This document shows positions 1-12,217 of a DNA stretch of 64,000 bases, one piece after another (the stretch's first letter is position 1; each line of letters begins with the position of its first letter). Below the pieces are notes generated by a model, which had not been told where the DNA came from, made no database searches, and worked only from the letters and a program-made list of their open reading frames with translations. The stretch comes from Ancylostoma caninum (lineage: Eukaryota; Nematoda; Chromadorea; Rhabditida; Ancylostomatidae): positions 806,001 through 870,000 of the forward strand of contig JBAJFG010000492.1 in the NCBI GenBank assembly GCA_037903475.1. Reading direction: 5' to 3'. Both the position numbers and the translations under genes were made by a program.

Positions 1-625
1 TGCTTCGCAACTGTTATTTCAGTTCCATTTTCTCGCTGAAGAAGTTATTTCAGTTCCATTTTCTCGCTGAAGAACCATTCCAATTCAAGTCCCAGTCCAA
101 TTTCTCATTTCAATCTCAATTTTTCCAACAACCTGCGCATATCTTTGTACGTGTCTTGTATTTAAGAGTCGCCAACCGCATTTGAAAGCTTTGAAACTGC
201 AATTCTGCCAATTATACGACGTTGGCGACGATGATCTTTCCGGTAAAAAGTGCGTATGTGCTTTTCTAGATAATTGAAAAACCATTAACTAAACTTCTGA
301 TTATTCAAGGCCTTCCTCCAGAACTATGTAAGTGAACTGCAAACTACAAATAACATAATAACTTTTACAAAGCATTTTTCCTCATATTTAGCTGATTTCC
401 TACTACTGCTTCGTTGAAACTCTTCCCAAGTACATAATCGTCAGTTTTGGTATTCGAAAACACAATATCTTGAGATCCTCTTATCAAACTTTCTGGCCAA
501 ACATACTACGACTTCTTGTTATAGAAGTTCTGCTGGTTTTAACATTCAACTTACGAGCATGCAGCTGTACCGGATAAACAGAAGTAATAATGAGGAACGG
601 GGTAACCCGCAGTGTTTTTTTTTTA
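1..625. other. non-coding, short tandem duplication
   Basis: No convincing gene. A 31-bp unit beginning gttatttcag is repeated exactly twice in tandem at 13-43 and 44-74. The rest is unremarkable AT-rich sequence. Confidence 0.5.
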
Positions 626-1527
626 TTAGGTTGGTCCGAAAGTCTTGCACCTAATTTCATACTATTTTCAAAAAATGTTAAGTTCATTGTGGATAGATAT
701 CAATCGACAAAATAACCACCATCATGATCCACGAGGTACGGCCAACGCTGCAGTAGATCATCAGTTCCAGAAGCAGGCAACTCTGTCAGCTGCGAGTCAA
801 ACAAACTTGAAATCTCACTTTTCGATTTGGTCCAATCATCGAATTTCTTTTCTTGTAGATACAGCTTCAGGGCTCTGAGCAAGTGGCTCTCAGACGGGGA
901 TAAGTCAGGAGAATAAGCAGGGTGTGGTAGAACTTTTCCACTCAATTCGGCAATTTTTTGGAGTGTAAGCTTTGCCACGTGGGGTCGGGCGTTGTCATGA
1001 AGTGGAGCAACATGGTCAATTTTTCCCCGCTCCAGGCGAGTTGCGTCTGCCATTCTCTGTAGTTGAGTAGGCTAGACATCAGTCACAGTGACCCAGGTCT
1101 CAGCAGCTCTCGATACAGCATTCCCTATGAATTCCACCAACAACACAGAAAAATCTTCTTGCGTGCACTTCTCCTTTCGGCTGTTTTAAAGACGGTTCAG
1201 CACGCGGCAGTCAACTTTTCTCTCGTGCATGGTTAACATACAGCACCCAACTCTTACCTCCAGTGATGAGTGGGCGGAGAAAGTTCCTCCTGTGTGGACG
1301 CAGCAGCAAAGACTGGCACACACTCAGTCTTGCAAGGCACTCAGTTCGTGGGGGATCCAACCTGTCATCAGTTTTTTGTAACGTAGCGCTTTGAGATGTC
1401 TGGCGAGTATTGTACGGCCGCAGCCAGATGTCTCCTACAGTCCAAATTTAGTGGCATTTTGATTCGAAGTCAATGGAATTCCAGATTTCAAAAAATATGC
1501 TGGTGCAAAACTTTCGGACCAACCTAA
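626..1527 (-). mobile_element. decayed mariner element (copy C)
   Basis: Terminal inverted repeats are visible: the left end starts ttaggttggtccgaaag and the right end closes with ctttcggaccaacctaa. Both are flanked by TA, the mariner target duplication (624-625 and 1528-1529). The element is 902 bp, against about 1.3 kb for a full mariner, so it is internally deleted. Transposase relics read on the minus strand. Around 1180-1400 there are broken-frame remnants of the usual mariner stretch leading into ITGGKSWVLYVNHAR, where the first catalytic Asp of the TGDEKW box has been lost. The distal catalytic part is described separately. The copy is clearly inactive. Confidence 0.9.
700..1053 (-). 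pseudogene. mariner transposase, C-terminal fragment
   Basis: This is a 117-codon open stretch covering the C-terminal third of a DD34D mariner transposase. HDNARPHVA carries the second catalytic Asp and YSPDLSPSESHL the third, followed by the usual tail ending YLVDHDGGYFVD. Normal transposases are about 345 residues. The N-terminal helix-turn-helix part is not open in any frame upstream, so this is a relic of the surrounding mariner rather than a host gene. Confidence 0.88.
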
Positions 1528-1975
1528 TATATCGCTGACTTGCTTTTTTGTTGACAGCTGGAAGCTCATTCATGATCAAAGTAACTGAACCACTGCACCC
1601 AACATTATTTTCACAGCGTCAATACTACTACATTCGCTACCATGGCTCGTTTACAGCACAGAGATATTGAAAAGAAATCTTTTTCACGGACGAAGGGTGT
1701 CATCGACTTCACGATCCTTTGATGACGGTTACAGACCTCAATAGAGATAGGCGTCCTTAAGCTTAAGAATTTCAACCAGTTGCAATTTTAAAACCGATAA
1801 GGGACCAGCTCCGCAGCAGCACAAGCTTTCACTTGTGAGAAAGTTGTGAAAAATTCCATAACGACAATTGAAACTTACAGCCCGAAAACTTTTATGGCCG
1901 TTGTGATTGGAAAACATATAGCATTGTTCGCCTACATACATGGGTAGGAAATGTTTTTACCAAATGGAATGTTAT
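1528..1975. other. no feature recognised
   Basis: I see no coding or repeat structure in this AT-rich stretch between the mariner and the TTCGAA-rich block. Confidence 0.4.
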
Positions 1976-2136
1976 TCGAACAAATATTCGAACATTCGAA
2001 TATTCGAAAATTCGGTGGTTCACAAAAATTTGAAAGTTCGGGGATCTCTAGAAATTCGAAAATTCGAATGTTCGAAAATTCGGAGGTCTCTATAAATTCG
2101 AATATTCGAATAATCGAAGAATATTTTCGAATGTAA
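1976..2136. repeat. TTCGAA-rich degenerate tandem repeat
   Basis: About 160 bp are built from repeated attcgaa / gttcgaa / attcgaat words, spaced roughly every 8-10 bases with two longer interruptions (ggtggttcac and ggaggtctct). Because TTCGAA is palindromic, both strands look alike and both give spurious open frames. It resembles a decayed satellite or simple repeat. Confidence 0.7.
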
Positions 2137-4339
2137 ATCTCTACTGCCAACGTTGCTTGGATATAGAGAACGAATGAATAAGTTAGGATTAAAGAGTTTG
2201 TTGCATCGTAGGTTTCCAAATGATCCAGCTTCCGAGTCCTTCGTATGAGTGTCCATTGCTCGGCGGCTACAAAAGATACCCCATGAGGTGCTGTCGTCAC
2301 GTAATGTTAACATTTTTTGTACGAGTTTACGAGAATTGGAATTTTCGAGTCTTTTGGGAATCAATGGCTATAATTGATTTCTTTATTTTCCATTCTCATG
2401 GGGAATGATACACTTTTCCATTTCTCAGCTACCTCTGCCAAGTGGTCGCCTTGCCTTATCTACGGCATCAAGCCCTTTTACACTGGATTCCAATTCTATT
2501 TCTGTTTCTGTTATGTGCTGGGAAGTATACAGTTTTCAAAGTTCTCCGCTCCTGTTCCATTAGTTGCTGGCGTAGGTCTATGCGGTTCTAGCGGGTAATT
2601 TTTTGTTGTCTAGTCCTGCGTTTCACGGATATTGGAAATTGATCGAGAATCGCAAGTCTTCTGCCGTTTTGCTTCTACCCGGTCTGCAAGTTCAACGGAA
2701 TGAGCTAGTACTCCCTCTTGCCGAAGTCCCTGCCGGTTCTCAGAACTCTCCATGCAGTTTCCATGAAGAATGAGAACATCTTGCTAGCTGCTTGGGGTGC
2801 ATGGAGCAATCACCTTATACATATGGCTTGCACGCCTCAATCCTGAGTTTCCAACAAACCCAAGCGTATTCTTCGTCGAAAGCCAATAACCAAATTGACG
2901 GGTCTCAACCCGGTTAACACTTTCTAATTCCACATAACGCATATCGCACCGTCTCGCTGCACTAAACCAAACGGTTCGCAGCTCTTTTTCTAGCAGTACG
3001 TGACTTCAAAAAATGCTCTCTTCCGATTTTTTTTCTAAGTTTGAGCCTGTGTGGTCTGAGAGATGATTTATATCCTTGTGCCTTTTTTACCCAGTTTTAT
3101 CGTTTGTTAGTTACAGTTTCCTACGTTTGTCACTAGAGTACCGTGAGTGCCATAAAAATGAAATGAAATTGGTACTTAGCAAATACGGTATTAATCGTGG
3201 TGAATTCAGTTGTGAAAAGGGACAAAAAGTGAGGACTTCAACATAATATGTACAGCTCCAAGCACTCAGAATGCCTTTATGCTATCCCTCGAAAATAAAG
3301 CTGTTCCACTCAACTCACTGAACTATTATAAATCAATCATGCAATGTGGACACAAAAAAATCTCCCGTGTAGTTCCTGAGTTATATGGTTGGTGAACCCG
3401 TTGGTTAGTAAGCGCAACCAGTGATCTAAGTTGGACCAAGTTGAGATGGCAAATTCTGATTTCGAACCTGAGATAAATTACAGGTGAAGATCTGATGGGT
3501 GTCTGATGTTTAGCTCAAAAACTATACCGTAACGTATTCATACCTCTGATCGATGACGCAATGGTTCCACTTTTCGCGAGCCACGTGATTGGATGCAGCT
3601 CATAAGCGCATAATGAACGAATCTCCTGTATGGTTCATTGACAACGATCATAATTATCGTCCCAAAGAAACCATGAGTACTAATTAGTAATATGCTTATA
3701 TTCACCACTTCTGAAAGAAAACTTTCATTGATCCTACGGAAGGGGAAGGAGGGAAGTCATAATTTACTTTGGATTCTTAATTACTCTACGATGCGCACAT
3801 GTTTTCTCTTGAGCTTAACTAATAGTTTTAATCGTATTAGATCTGAAGCTATCTCTAGATTGCCTATTCGTTTTGAAAACTTCCAACACATTCAAAAAAT
3901 TTTAACGCGGACTTTTAGTGCAGATTTTCGGCACGCACTAGTCGGGCACGCAACTTGCGAAGGTACAGCGATATCAACAGCTTTTGAGGTTTCCCAAGCA
4001 GGATGAATTATAGGTGGCTGTTTGAGGGCCCAACTTTCTCTATAACCATCGGTTCTGACGCAATTACTACACAGGGAGAAGAGTTTCTTGAAAGCAAATT
4101 GGGTGAGAGTCGGTCATCACCGGAGCATAAAGCAGACCCATTTTTCCCTCTACTACCTCTCGGTGTCCGTGCTAGTGAAAAGCCTTGGGCACCACTGAAA
4201 GGAGAACTCTCTGCTTTTCCGAATTGCCTACTACGTAGAGCTGTCCTTGAAGAAATTGTGCATTATGGAGTATAGTATCGTTCTGTCCCTGAGCCTCATT
4301 TGATTATCACTTTTCTAAGTTATTGAGACTCTGTTATGC
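2137..4339. other. no gene recognised
   Basis: Two kilobases of mixed sequence contain only short unsupported frames (for example 3692-4006 and 4003-4275). I found no domain, splice-consistent exon chain or repeat end here. Confidence 0.4.
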
Positions 4340-5449
4340 GAGCTTCGACGTGGTGTCTTCGCTAACGTTGACAACAACAACGCCGTAGATGCCGTCGTCT
4401 CCCTTTATGAAGAACATCAAGACCAAATACAGAGCATGGGCTTCGAAGCAGATGATATAAGAGTGATGTTGAACGCCACGCTCAGTTGCAACGTCTTCTG
4501 TTTCAGCGATAAAATCTTCGAGCAGAGACGTGGTCTGGCAATGGGGAACCGCTTTGCGCCATTGATGGCCATAATATTCCTCGATCACATGGAACATATA
4601 TCGCTAACATCTGATATGCTGCTGTATAAGCCCTACATCGACGACGTTTTCGTAAGTGGACGCACTGAAGAAGAACTTGAAAGGAAGTTAGAGCGCCTAA
4701 TTGCCCTAGATAATAACGTGTCCTTTACGCTAGAAAAGCCTGAGCAGGACGGATTTCTACCGTTTCTTAAACCAAGATCAGAATAGTAGAAGTTCGTTCA
4801 CACTGAATGTTCGGAGTGTAAGAAATCGGCCTCTTGCAATATTCTAGTGCATGCACGCAGCGCCCACCCAATTTTTACCGAGGCAAATGTGGTGCGGAAC
4901 TTTCTCAGAACAAAAAGAAACAAGCTACGCACGACAACGGATGCAGCAGTTGAAAACAATGCAGCTCGCATACTTGAAGAGAACGGTTGCTGTGCGGAAC
5001 CTTCAAATAACTGGCTCCCACATTCAGGTAAGGATGGAAAACGCTTTCCCTTCCATACGTGGGAGATAGTTCGGCACCAAAAGCTAATCAAGCAGTGGAA
5101 AATTCCCGGTTGCTGGTCAGACTTGTGTTCCGTCCACCCCCGACCTTGAAAGACCTTCTCACCTCAACTCGCATATACGAAAGCAGATATTGCTCTACGG
5201 AGAAAATATGCGAGCTTTGAGGCAATGTGTACGTGATTATATGCAGTGGATGTGGAGAAAAGTATTTCGGGATACAATGAGGCTACTGCGCAGAACGTTG
5301 GACGAGCACGAAAGAGCGCTTTTACAACCGGCTTCCTACCCAAAGGAAAGTTTTTCGCGAACCGGACCCTTAGACACGCCAGCAACCACCAGTGTTCACT
5401 GTCCGAGTGTTGCATCGTCATCCAACTAAAACTTCGGAGAGAAAAATAA
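4340..5449 (+). pseudogene. Penelope-like retroelement: RT palm plus GIY-YIG endonuclease relic
   Basis: Frames on the plus strand cover the end of a Penelope-like (PLE) polyprotein. From about 4345 the reading is FDVVS then, after a one-base shift, FANVDNN. It continues into the palm with QRRGLAMGNRFAP and the catalytic YIDDVFV box (about 4633-4653), followed by DGFLPFL. After a stop near 4785 it resumes with NILVHARSAHPIFTEANVV (from about 4835). Near 5163 it reads STRIYESRYCSTEKICEL, and at about 5225-5290 VYVIICSGCGEKYFG. That last piece matches the start of a GIY-YIG nuclease, the endonuclease type of canonical PLEs. Several stops and frame changes make it non-functional. The 5' part of the element is missing. 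Confidence 0.85.
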
Positions 5450-5835
5450 GGCGCTCCGGTTCAGCACCTCTCACTCTATTGCTGCGACCAAGAAAGGGGT
5501 GAGGTCCTTCTCTGTTTTGCTCTTCTCTTCCGTTCCAAGTGAGATTCCATTCTATAGGTCTACAGTACTGTGTTGCCCTCTATGCCGACCCTGTGTTGGT
5601 GGCTAGAGCATTACCAACGTCTTGCTTCACGGTATTGTTGCTAATTAGATTGCTTGTCTCTGTATCTGATAACTTTGCAATCGTCCTGAATGTTAAGGTG
5701 TGACGAAGGCATTACATAAGCTAACGAGAATAAAGACATCAGAAAAGAGTCTCGATAATTCAGAACAGTGAACTTGTGGATTCTACATGTAAAATAATGT
5801 AAGTTATAATAAGTATCAGGACTCTCTATGCCGAC
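5450..5835 (+). other. probable 3' flank of the Penelope relic
   Basis: There is no open frame of note. The phrase ctctatgccgaccc occurs at about 5579 and again at about 5824, just before the next retroelement fragment, so this may be untranslated retroelement sequence. Confidence 0.35.
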
Positions 5836-6340
5836 CCATTGAGTCGAGTGCAGGTGGACGCAGACACGTCGGCGAAATTTTCTATATCCGTTAGGCCATC
5901 AAGGGGCAGCCCTCTCACTGCTACTTTTTGTCGCCGTCATGGACCCTGTTACGAGAGACCTTCAGAGGCCGGCACCATGGACTCTGCTATACGCAGATGG
6001 CAACGACCTCCCGAGGATCGAATATTTCAAGTATCTCGGCTCAACGCTCTCACTCGATGGCGGCCTAGCCTATGAAGATGTTGCTCGCGTTAGCTCTGCC
6101 TGTTTGAAGTGCCGCTCGATGAAAGGAGTGCTGTGCGACAAGAAAATTCTGGTTCGCTTCAAGTCGAAGGTGTATTGGGAGGTGGTTAAATTCGTCGCGA
6201 TGTATGGTGCAGAGTGTTGACCAGCAACCAAGGAAGTGGAACGCCGTCTAGTGTGATGGAGATGAAGGATGGATTAAGAATGCGAACCCGCCAACGAACG
6301 GGACAACGATAAAGAAGAAGAAAAAGTGATTGATACGTTG
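5836..6340 (+). pseudogene. RTE-type LINE reverse transcriptase, internally deleted
   Basis: Fragments of an RTE-clade reverse transcriptase: VQVDADTSAKFSISV, then in a shifted frame MDPVTRDLQRPAPWTLLYAD, which ends one residue short of the YADD catalytic box. The next residues (from about 6001) are NDLPRIEYFKYLGSTLS, which normally lie about 60-70 residues further on, so a deletion has joined the two. The thumb region follows (LCDKKILVRFKSKVYWEVV, AMYGAEC) and a stop at 6218-6220 replaces the expected Trp. A second piece of the same LINE class lies at 53996-54291. Confidence 0.88.
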
Positions 6341-6398
6341 TACAATAATGAAAATAATAATGCCCTACCCTCTCTGTATAATTTCCTCCAAAAAAACA

Positions 6399-8485
6399 CT
6401 AATGCTTGTACCATTCACGGAAGAAAGCAGGTCTGTTGACAAGTAATGAACACCTTGTCAATATACTCAACGTAGGAACAGGGTTTAACATGCTGTTTAT
6501 AAGCTGACAAAACCATAAGATAGAAAACTTCAGGATGAAACCTAATCGACGCAAAGTAGATCATTTTTTTCAAACAAAGCCTATAGAAACAGCAAAAGTT
6601 TTCTTCACCATGATTTTCTCCCGTACTTTTCATGAGCCTATTCCGCGATAGAAAATTTAGAATTTTACATTAGATCCTGTTATTCCACTCTTTATTTGGG
6701 CTGTCTACGCCAATAAATAATCGCCACATCTTAGCAGCCGACCGCAGTAGAGAGTACGTATTATCGCGTGATGATTTTGAATCACAGATATGAGCCTAGT
6801 GGTACTGAAGAAAACTTTCAAAAGTGCGCATGATATGGATCCATTCCTTGTATTACTCTGTCATTTTAGCAGGTTTCGCGGCAGGTGCGAAACCACCTCA
6901 GGAGACCTAGGAACCGTGTTTTACATGAGATTGAATGATGCACATCTCACGATTAAGACATTCGTGCTCGTGCAGAAGACGGTTTTTTTAATCAATAGTT
7001 CTATACCAGCAATGGTCAAATCCATGCAAAACCCATACATATCCATGCATAGCCCTTGCATAGGATTGAGAAAATCGTGGATTTTCGTGGGTTCTGTATC
7101 GGACTTCCGTAGAATTTTGCAGACGCATAGGTTTTACTTGGATATGCCCATTGGTGGTATAGAATCATTGACTTAAAAGATCGTGTTTGCACGAGCACGC
7201 TTGTCTCTCGTGGGATTTGCATCTTCCAATCTCATGCAATACACGCTTTTTGGGTTTATTGAGTAGTACCTAGGGGACTCGTCTTCTACTTATTTTTGGC
7301 GGTGATACAGCTGCTGTGAATGATACATGGAGGGTTACTTCCAAAAGTGTCCTTTGGCTAAAATCCCGATTTGCGTCTCTAGAGTTTTTTTTTCTGGGGA
7401 CTCAAATTCCACTGTGAATGCATGTTAGCACAGAATGGAGAGATGAACAACGTACCTTGAATATATATGACCTTCGTGCCAACTGAGCGAAAATCAGCCC
7501 AGCACACAAGTAACATTACGGAACAACCCGGTATGATAACCATGAGGACCGGGATTGTAACCTAAACAAGGGCTCCAATAAATTGTAAACGGGTGATGAA
7601 TAGGTGGAGTAATATAGACAGACAATCGTTTTCTGAACAAATAAGGATAAAAAAAAGCACACAACTACATAAAGGATCAGCTCACTTGCAGTATAAGAGA
7701 CTTTTGGAATCTCTTCTGCAGCTCAATCGTTTTCTGGGAGCTATTTGTGTTGCGAAAACTTTGAAATGTCAAGTATATCAAGGTACAAGATGCCACTACC
7801 ACAATCAGTGCTTGAATTGTCGTAATCAAAAACACTCTTCTCAGCTCTTCCAGCTCGAAGTAATTAAGCCCAGGAATATCGATTAGCATATGGATGCAAG
7901 AGTAGTTCTGAACTAGTTATAGAAGGATCCTATTATCCATCTAATTATCCTAATACTTCCAAAAATTTTCACCTCGAGATACTTTGGACGAAGCTCTTCC
8001 ACTTTGTTTTTTGTGGTGAGACCAGCAACCAACAGAGGAACGTTGATTACAAAGAAAAAGGCCGTGCAAGTTGCATAGATGACCTTCTTGTTCAACTTGA
8101 GCGGGTGCCCATCCATTAGTAGGTTTTGCCATCGAAAAATGAATAGCTGAACAGTTGACCCCATAGTACAGACGAGTAGGAAAACCCAGATAACTTGCAT
8201 ATAAGGTAGTTCCATAGATATTCCTGACAATAGAAGTCCCTCATGATATGCTATAGGGAAGGGGAAGAAAACAACAGGAATGAAAAGCAGATTAGTCCAC
8301 GAGTCCGCGATTGTCGCCAAGGTTTGATAAAACAGTAGCAATCTCGAATATGTTTTCATCACAGGAGGAGACTTTGACACGATACAATAAATACCAAACA
8401 GATCCACCGGAAGTGTTATAGCTGACATTATTCGCATAGAAGTAATATAAAAGACTGGATATGGATTCAGTTCGCAGGAAATCAT
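6399..8485 (-). CDS. 7TM chemoreceptor, Sri/Srh-like serpentine receptor
   Basis: Four exons, all with GT-AG introns and matching phases: 8485-7973, 7907-7686, 7561-7456, 6541-6399, giving about 327 residues. The start is chosen at 8485 because cttttcag lies two bases upstream, a typical spliced-leader acceptor; an in-frame ATG at 8566 would add 27 residues. Hydrophobic segments fit TM1 (ITSMRIMSAITLPVDLFGIY), TM2-3 (around LLFIPVVFFPFP and VIWVFLLVC), TM4 (FFFVINVPLLVAGL), TM5 (FLITTIQALIVVVAS), TM6 (VTIPVLMVIIPGCSV) and TM7 (INSMLNPVPTLSIL). This pattern is that of the Str-superfamily chemoreceptors of nematodes, expected in sensory neuron cilia; the ligand is unknown. The last intron (6542-7455) holds a palindromic MITE. 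The last exon is the least certain, and the choice between Sri and Srh is not settled. Confidence 0.8.
6900..7275. mobile_element. palindromic MITE in receptor intron 3
   Basis: The two halves are inverted copies. Left-arm phrases such as catgagattgaatgatgcac, attcgtgctcgtgca and gttctatacca reappear as reverse complements on the right (tggtatagaatcattgac, tgcacgagcacgc, gtgcatcttccaatctcatg-like sequence around 7210-7240). The arms continue inward to aatccatgcaaaacc and its partner, so nearly the whole element can fold back. The outer boundary near cctagg on both sides is approximate. No coding sequence. Confidence 0.72.
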
Positions 8486-10065
8486 TTCTGAAAAGATGTA
8501 ATTACTCTCATCAAGCCGACAGTGGAGAAAGGACGATCTACAAGCATTTTTAAAAAACAGCGGCATGAGAAGCCTTAGTCTTGTGTAGCCATAGTGCGTT
8601 GCTCTGTGATTAGCTGCTTTTATTTAATGCAAAGAACTTAGAGATTATGCACTGTCAGGTGGAAATTATTTCTTCACACGGAGCGATCCTCGCATGTATC
8701 ACAAGTTCTATAGATCTGATTCACTATTAAGTTGAAGGGAAACTTCTGACCAAAATTTCAATAATTTTTCTATTCACCCGTAAGAATCCAACAACTTTTC
8801 CGACTAATTTTATAACCAGCTCGCTTGATTGTAAGAAGTGACTATGAATATTTAGTGGATGGATAAAAACAACCTCCTCCTTTGAGAAATTTGCGTTCTG
8901 GAAGTCGAAGAGGCTGAAAATCTCCGAATTAACATGAAGGAGCCCCCAAAAAGGAAGCTGTATCAAGCAGCAGAACAGGTTGGTTGATTTTTCGGTCATT
9001 TTCTAGTTTTCAAGACCACCGCTGACTACTGATGAGTTCCGGTGGTGGTCTTACTCTTTTTCTATTTCTCCGTCTAGTGGAAGGAACGAAACTGAGATTA
9101 TGTACCTTTGTTTTTGTTTTTGTTTATTTAATGATTAACCCTTGAAAAATTCTTCTTCTTCGAAGAAATCACCAGCTGAGCGGATCAAATAATGATTGTA
9201 TGTAGAGGGCACGATCAGCAGAGCAGGAGTCCCAACCCAGCTCCGATAGTCTCCACTAAGCCTTCCTAGCGGAAAGACTGGTTAAACTGGTGGGAAAAAT
9301 GGATGAGACAGCATAAGGTTGTCCTTGTTTTTCTTCGATCGCTTCCACAAATTTCTGGAACAGGTCCGCACATGCGGTAGCCATGACTGTCTTTCTCAGT
9401 CGTGTAATTGGTACATCGCGAACAGCAACATTCCTCTTGTCTTGCCACATAAGGTTCGCGCTTGCGATTCTGCAAAACGGCTGATCCTATATCATATTTC
9501 CAGAATCGCAGCGTATGGATCAGAGCTGTCTGGTGGATTGCGTGAATGCTGTTGCTAGGTCCAGTGCTTCCCAAGGTACCGCACAGCATCTCACAATCAG
9601 AGCAGTTAAAAGTATCATTATCAGTTAGATGCACATTTGGAACAGCAATGTCACGGGTGGTGTTCTATGATATTCGGAGTATAGCCTTGCAAATGTAAAC
9701 TGACATCCTTTGAGTCACACATCCCTTTTTGTCAACTTTTCGAGCAAAATTCATTTTTCAAGAGCTTCGGACAGCGTTTTTCATCATTGGCCTAACATTT
9801 CAAGACATCGGGTCATCTGGTGCTAAACCTAATGCAGGTCCTCAAAATAGCCCCGCATGGACGGTGCTATATTTAACCAAGCCGCCGCTTGAGGTTCAGC
9901 TTTCATTGTGAGCACTGGAAGGGCTAACTATTATAGATTTGTGAATCCCACTCAACAGAAAAAACTGTGAAGTGCCAATATGTAACTAGTTCCCCACTAA
10001 CTTAACCAATTTCAAATCAGGAGCAACGTGAAAAATTATGTCGGAAGATTTGAGTGGTTCTTATC
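8486..10065. other. upstream of receptor; unassigned open frames
   Basis: A 12-bp-stem hairpin (aagaccaccg ... cggtggtggtctt) lies at 9012-9052. On the minus strand two overlapping frames at 9266-9634 and 9256-9450 look protein-like (for example RKTVMATACADLFQKFVEAI) but match no family I know and cannot be joined cleanly. The 8727-8999 minus frame is also unassigned. Confidence 0.35.
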
Positions 10066-10069
10066 TTAA

Positions 10070-10584
10070 AGGCAAGGTCCGGCCAAAATCTTGCCCACCC
10101 AGGTTTCTTGCTCTCTGGAATCCAAACCATATGGGTAGCACATATCTCAAGTTTGAGACCTCGGTATAAGCTCTATCGCTAGATATGGGACAAAACGTCC
10201 GAGGGCTACTGTGGCCGCGGGAAAACGCGCCCCAACCTACAAAAGCTGCGCGCGTACACAATGAGCAATGATGGACGCTCAGATACATGCAGCCTAATGT
10301 ACCCTTCGTGAAACCTTCCCCACCCCTCCAAACGGGCCACCGATCCTTTGGATATCATTTTTTCCCTACGACGCTACAAAAGACAGCATGTAGGGCGCAC
10401 CGTATAACGTCATTTGAAAGCACGGACGCCGCAAACCCGCAAACGCCGTACCGAAATTGATCAATGGAAGGCGTGTGTTGTGGGACTTTTTCAGGGATTT
10501 TTCTATAGTTTTCGTGCAAGGCGTCGCCGTGGGCTACGTACCCTATAGAGATTCGGGATATGGAATTTTGCCCGGACCTTGCCT
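10070..10584. mobile_element. non-autonomous DNA element with TTAA flanks
   Basis: The ends are inverted: aggcaaggtccggccaaaat on the left and attttgcccggaccttgcct on the right (about 20 bp, one mismatch). Each is flanked by TTAA (10066-10069 and 10585-10588). TTAA is the piggyBac target duplication, so a piggyBac-derived MITE is the simplest reading. The TTAA could instead be part of the TIR of another family. Length 515 bp, no transposase frame. Confidence 0.72.
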
Positions 10585-10588
10585 TTAA

Positions 10589-12212
10589 GGTTTCCGACTT
10601 GATAATTTTCAAAAGAAGGATCTTTCAATAGCCGGGCCACACCCACACTTCATCGCTATTTAAAAAATTGGACATGCGAACACAATAGCCATCTCAGTTG
10701 CTTTCGAATGAAAAGTGATGTGATAAGGAGGAGGACGGAATCTTGTAGTGTATTGTGACTGTATTGTGACTGTGACTTCGCTTCTACAAGCTGAAAGAAA
10801 GTGGTGATAACTCATCATGAAAAAAAAAACAGGAAGTTTGCCGGAGCAAGTCGATATCAGTGCATCAAAGTGGCTAATGCATCATACATTCTGTTGCGAA
10901 TGGTTACGCCCACCTGATATCATTACCTCTCAACTCAAGGTTATCATAGGATTAGCTAGAATGAGGTGTTGAGAAAAAATGCGCAGATGTATGACTGATA
11001 GGAAATGATTGAAAGGCCTTCAATTTGAAGCTCTTTTAATATCGTGGGCGTGATACTCATTGCGTTAACTTCAATAAGCAATGAAAAATAGACGGACAAA
11101 AGGATGTCATTCCATCACATGAGCATCTGCGCCTCTTTTCTGAGTTTTTAAGCCCTGTTAAAGCTTGCAGATGTGCCGTACTTTGTTCATCAACAGATAT
11201 CAAGCCAAAGCTCTCTCAAACAGCACGCACTGTTTGTTAATCCGAGAAGCGGAGGAAGGCAGTCCTTGATGGATCGCCATAATTTTCAGGAATACTTCAT
11301 GAAATAGTAAAATTATGCAACAACTTATTCTACCCTACTTTATGCATCTAATTTTAGTTGCTCAAGTTCCAAATTCATCATCATGATAACCTGTAAAACT
11401 CTTTTGTTGAAAGCATTTCAAATTGAAACTTCTAATATTGGGCTTTCAGGTTCCACTTTTCTCGGTTAACTATTGGTTAGCCCCCCATGCACATAGGCAT
11501 CAATTTCGAATCCAGCAGTCTTATTTAGAGAGCAGCTAGGTAGAAACTTCCGACATGAGCTCGTCAGAAGCAGGATTCGGTGAAAATTTAATGAGAAGAG
11601 AGCCTATTGACGAGATCCGTTTTTCACTTTCTTCACAAATAATTAGCTCATTGCGCTTGAAGATGATAAGTGCAAGAAGTTTGTGCGAGTACAAACCAAT
11701 CTCTGTTCACCCCAATCTAACTTAAAGTAGAGAAGGAACTAGAACTGGGGAGTATGAGAATAGCCACTCAGATTCATGGCAATAGAGGGCTCTCTATAAG
11801 TGCCTATAGAACACAAGTGAAAATCTGGGCTCGAGGAAAGAAGAATAATGATTCGACCTCTATTGAAGTGCTAGCGCATTCATTTGCGGTATAGAAACTC
11901 TACAGCGACAGAAATAATCATATCCAATACACAATTAACTGGCTATTATCGCACGACGACTGAGGTTGGATGGAACAATTTTCAGAGTTCCAGTGGGAAA
12001 AAGATCAATGATTTACTAATAGAGCAATAAGACACAATTTTCCAACATTTTAATATGGCGTAGTATAATTTTAACAAGCCAAATGTGAAACAATGTTCAT
12101 CACTCTTATCTACAGGTGCGCCAAGATTATGGCATAAATTTGACGTCCTGAATGACGAAGCTACAATTTCTGGGAGATCTGGACGGAGTGTTAACCACTC
12201 TCACAGCAACAA
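10589..12212. other. no gene recognised
   Basis: A short tandem stretch of tattgtgactg occurs around 10750-10780. Otherwise I see no exon chain, repeat end or RNA gene. Confidence 0.4.
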
Positions 12213-12217
12213 TAATC

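Noticed and set aside
1951..2364. Several open frames on both strands.
   Set aside because: They run through the TTCGAA-rich repeat and mirror each other.
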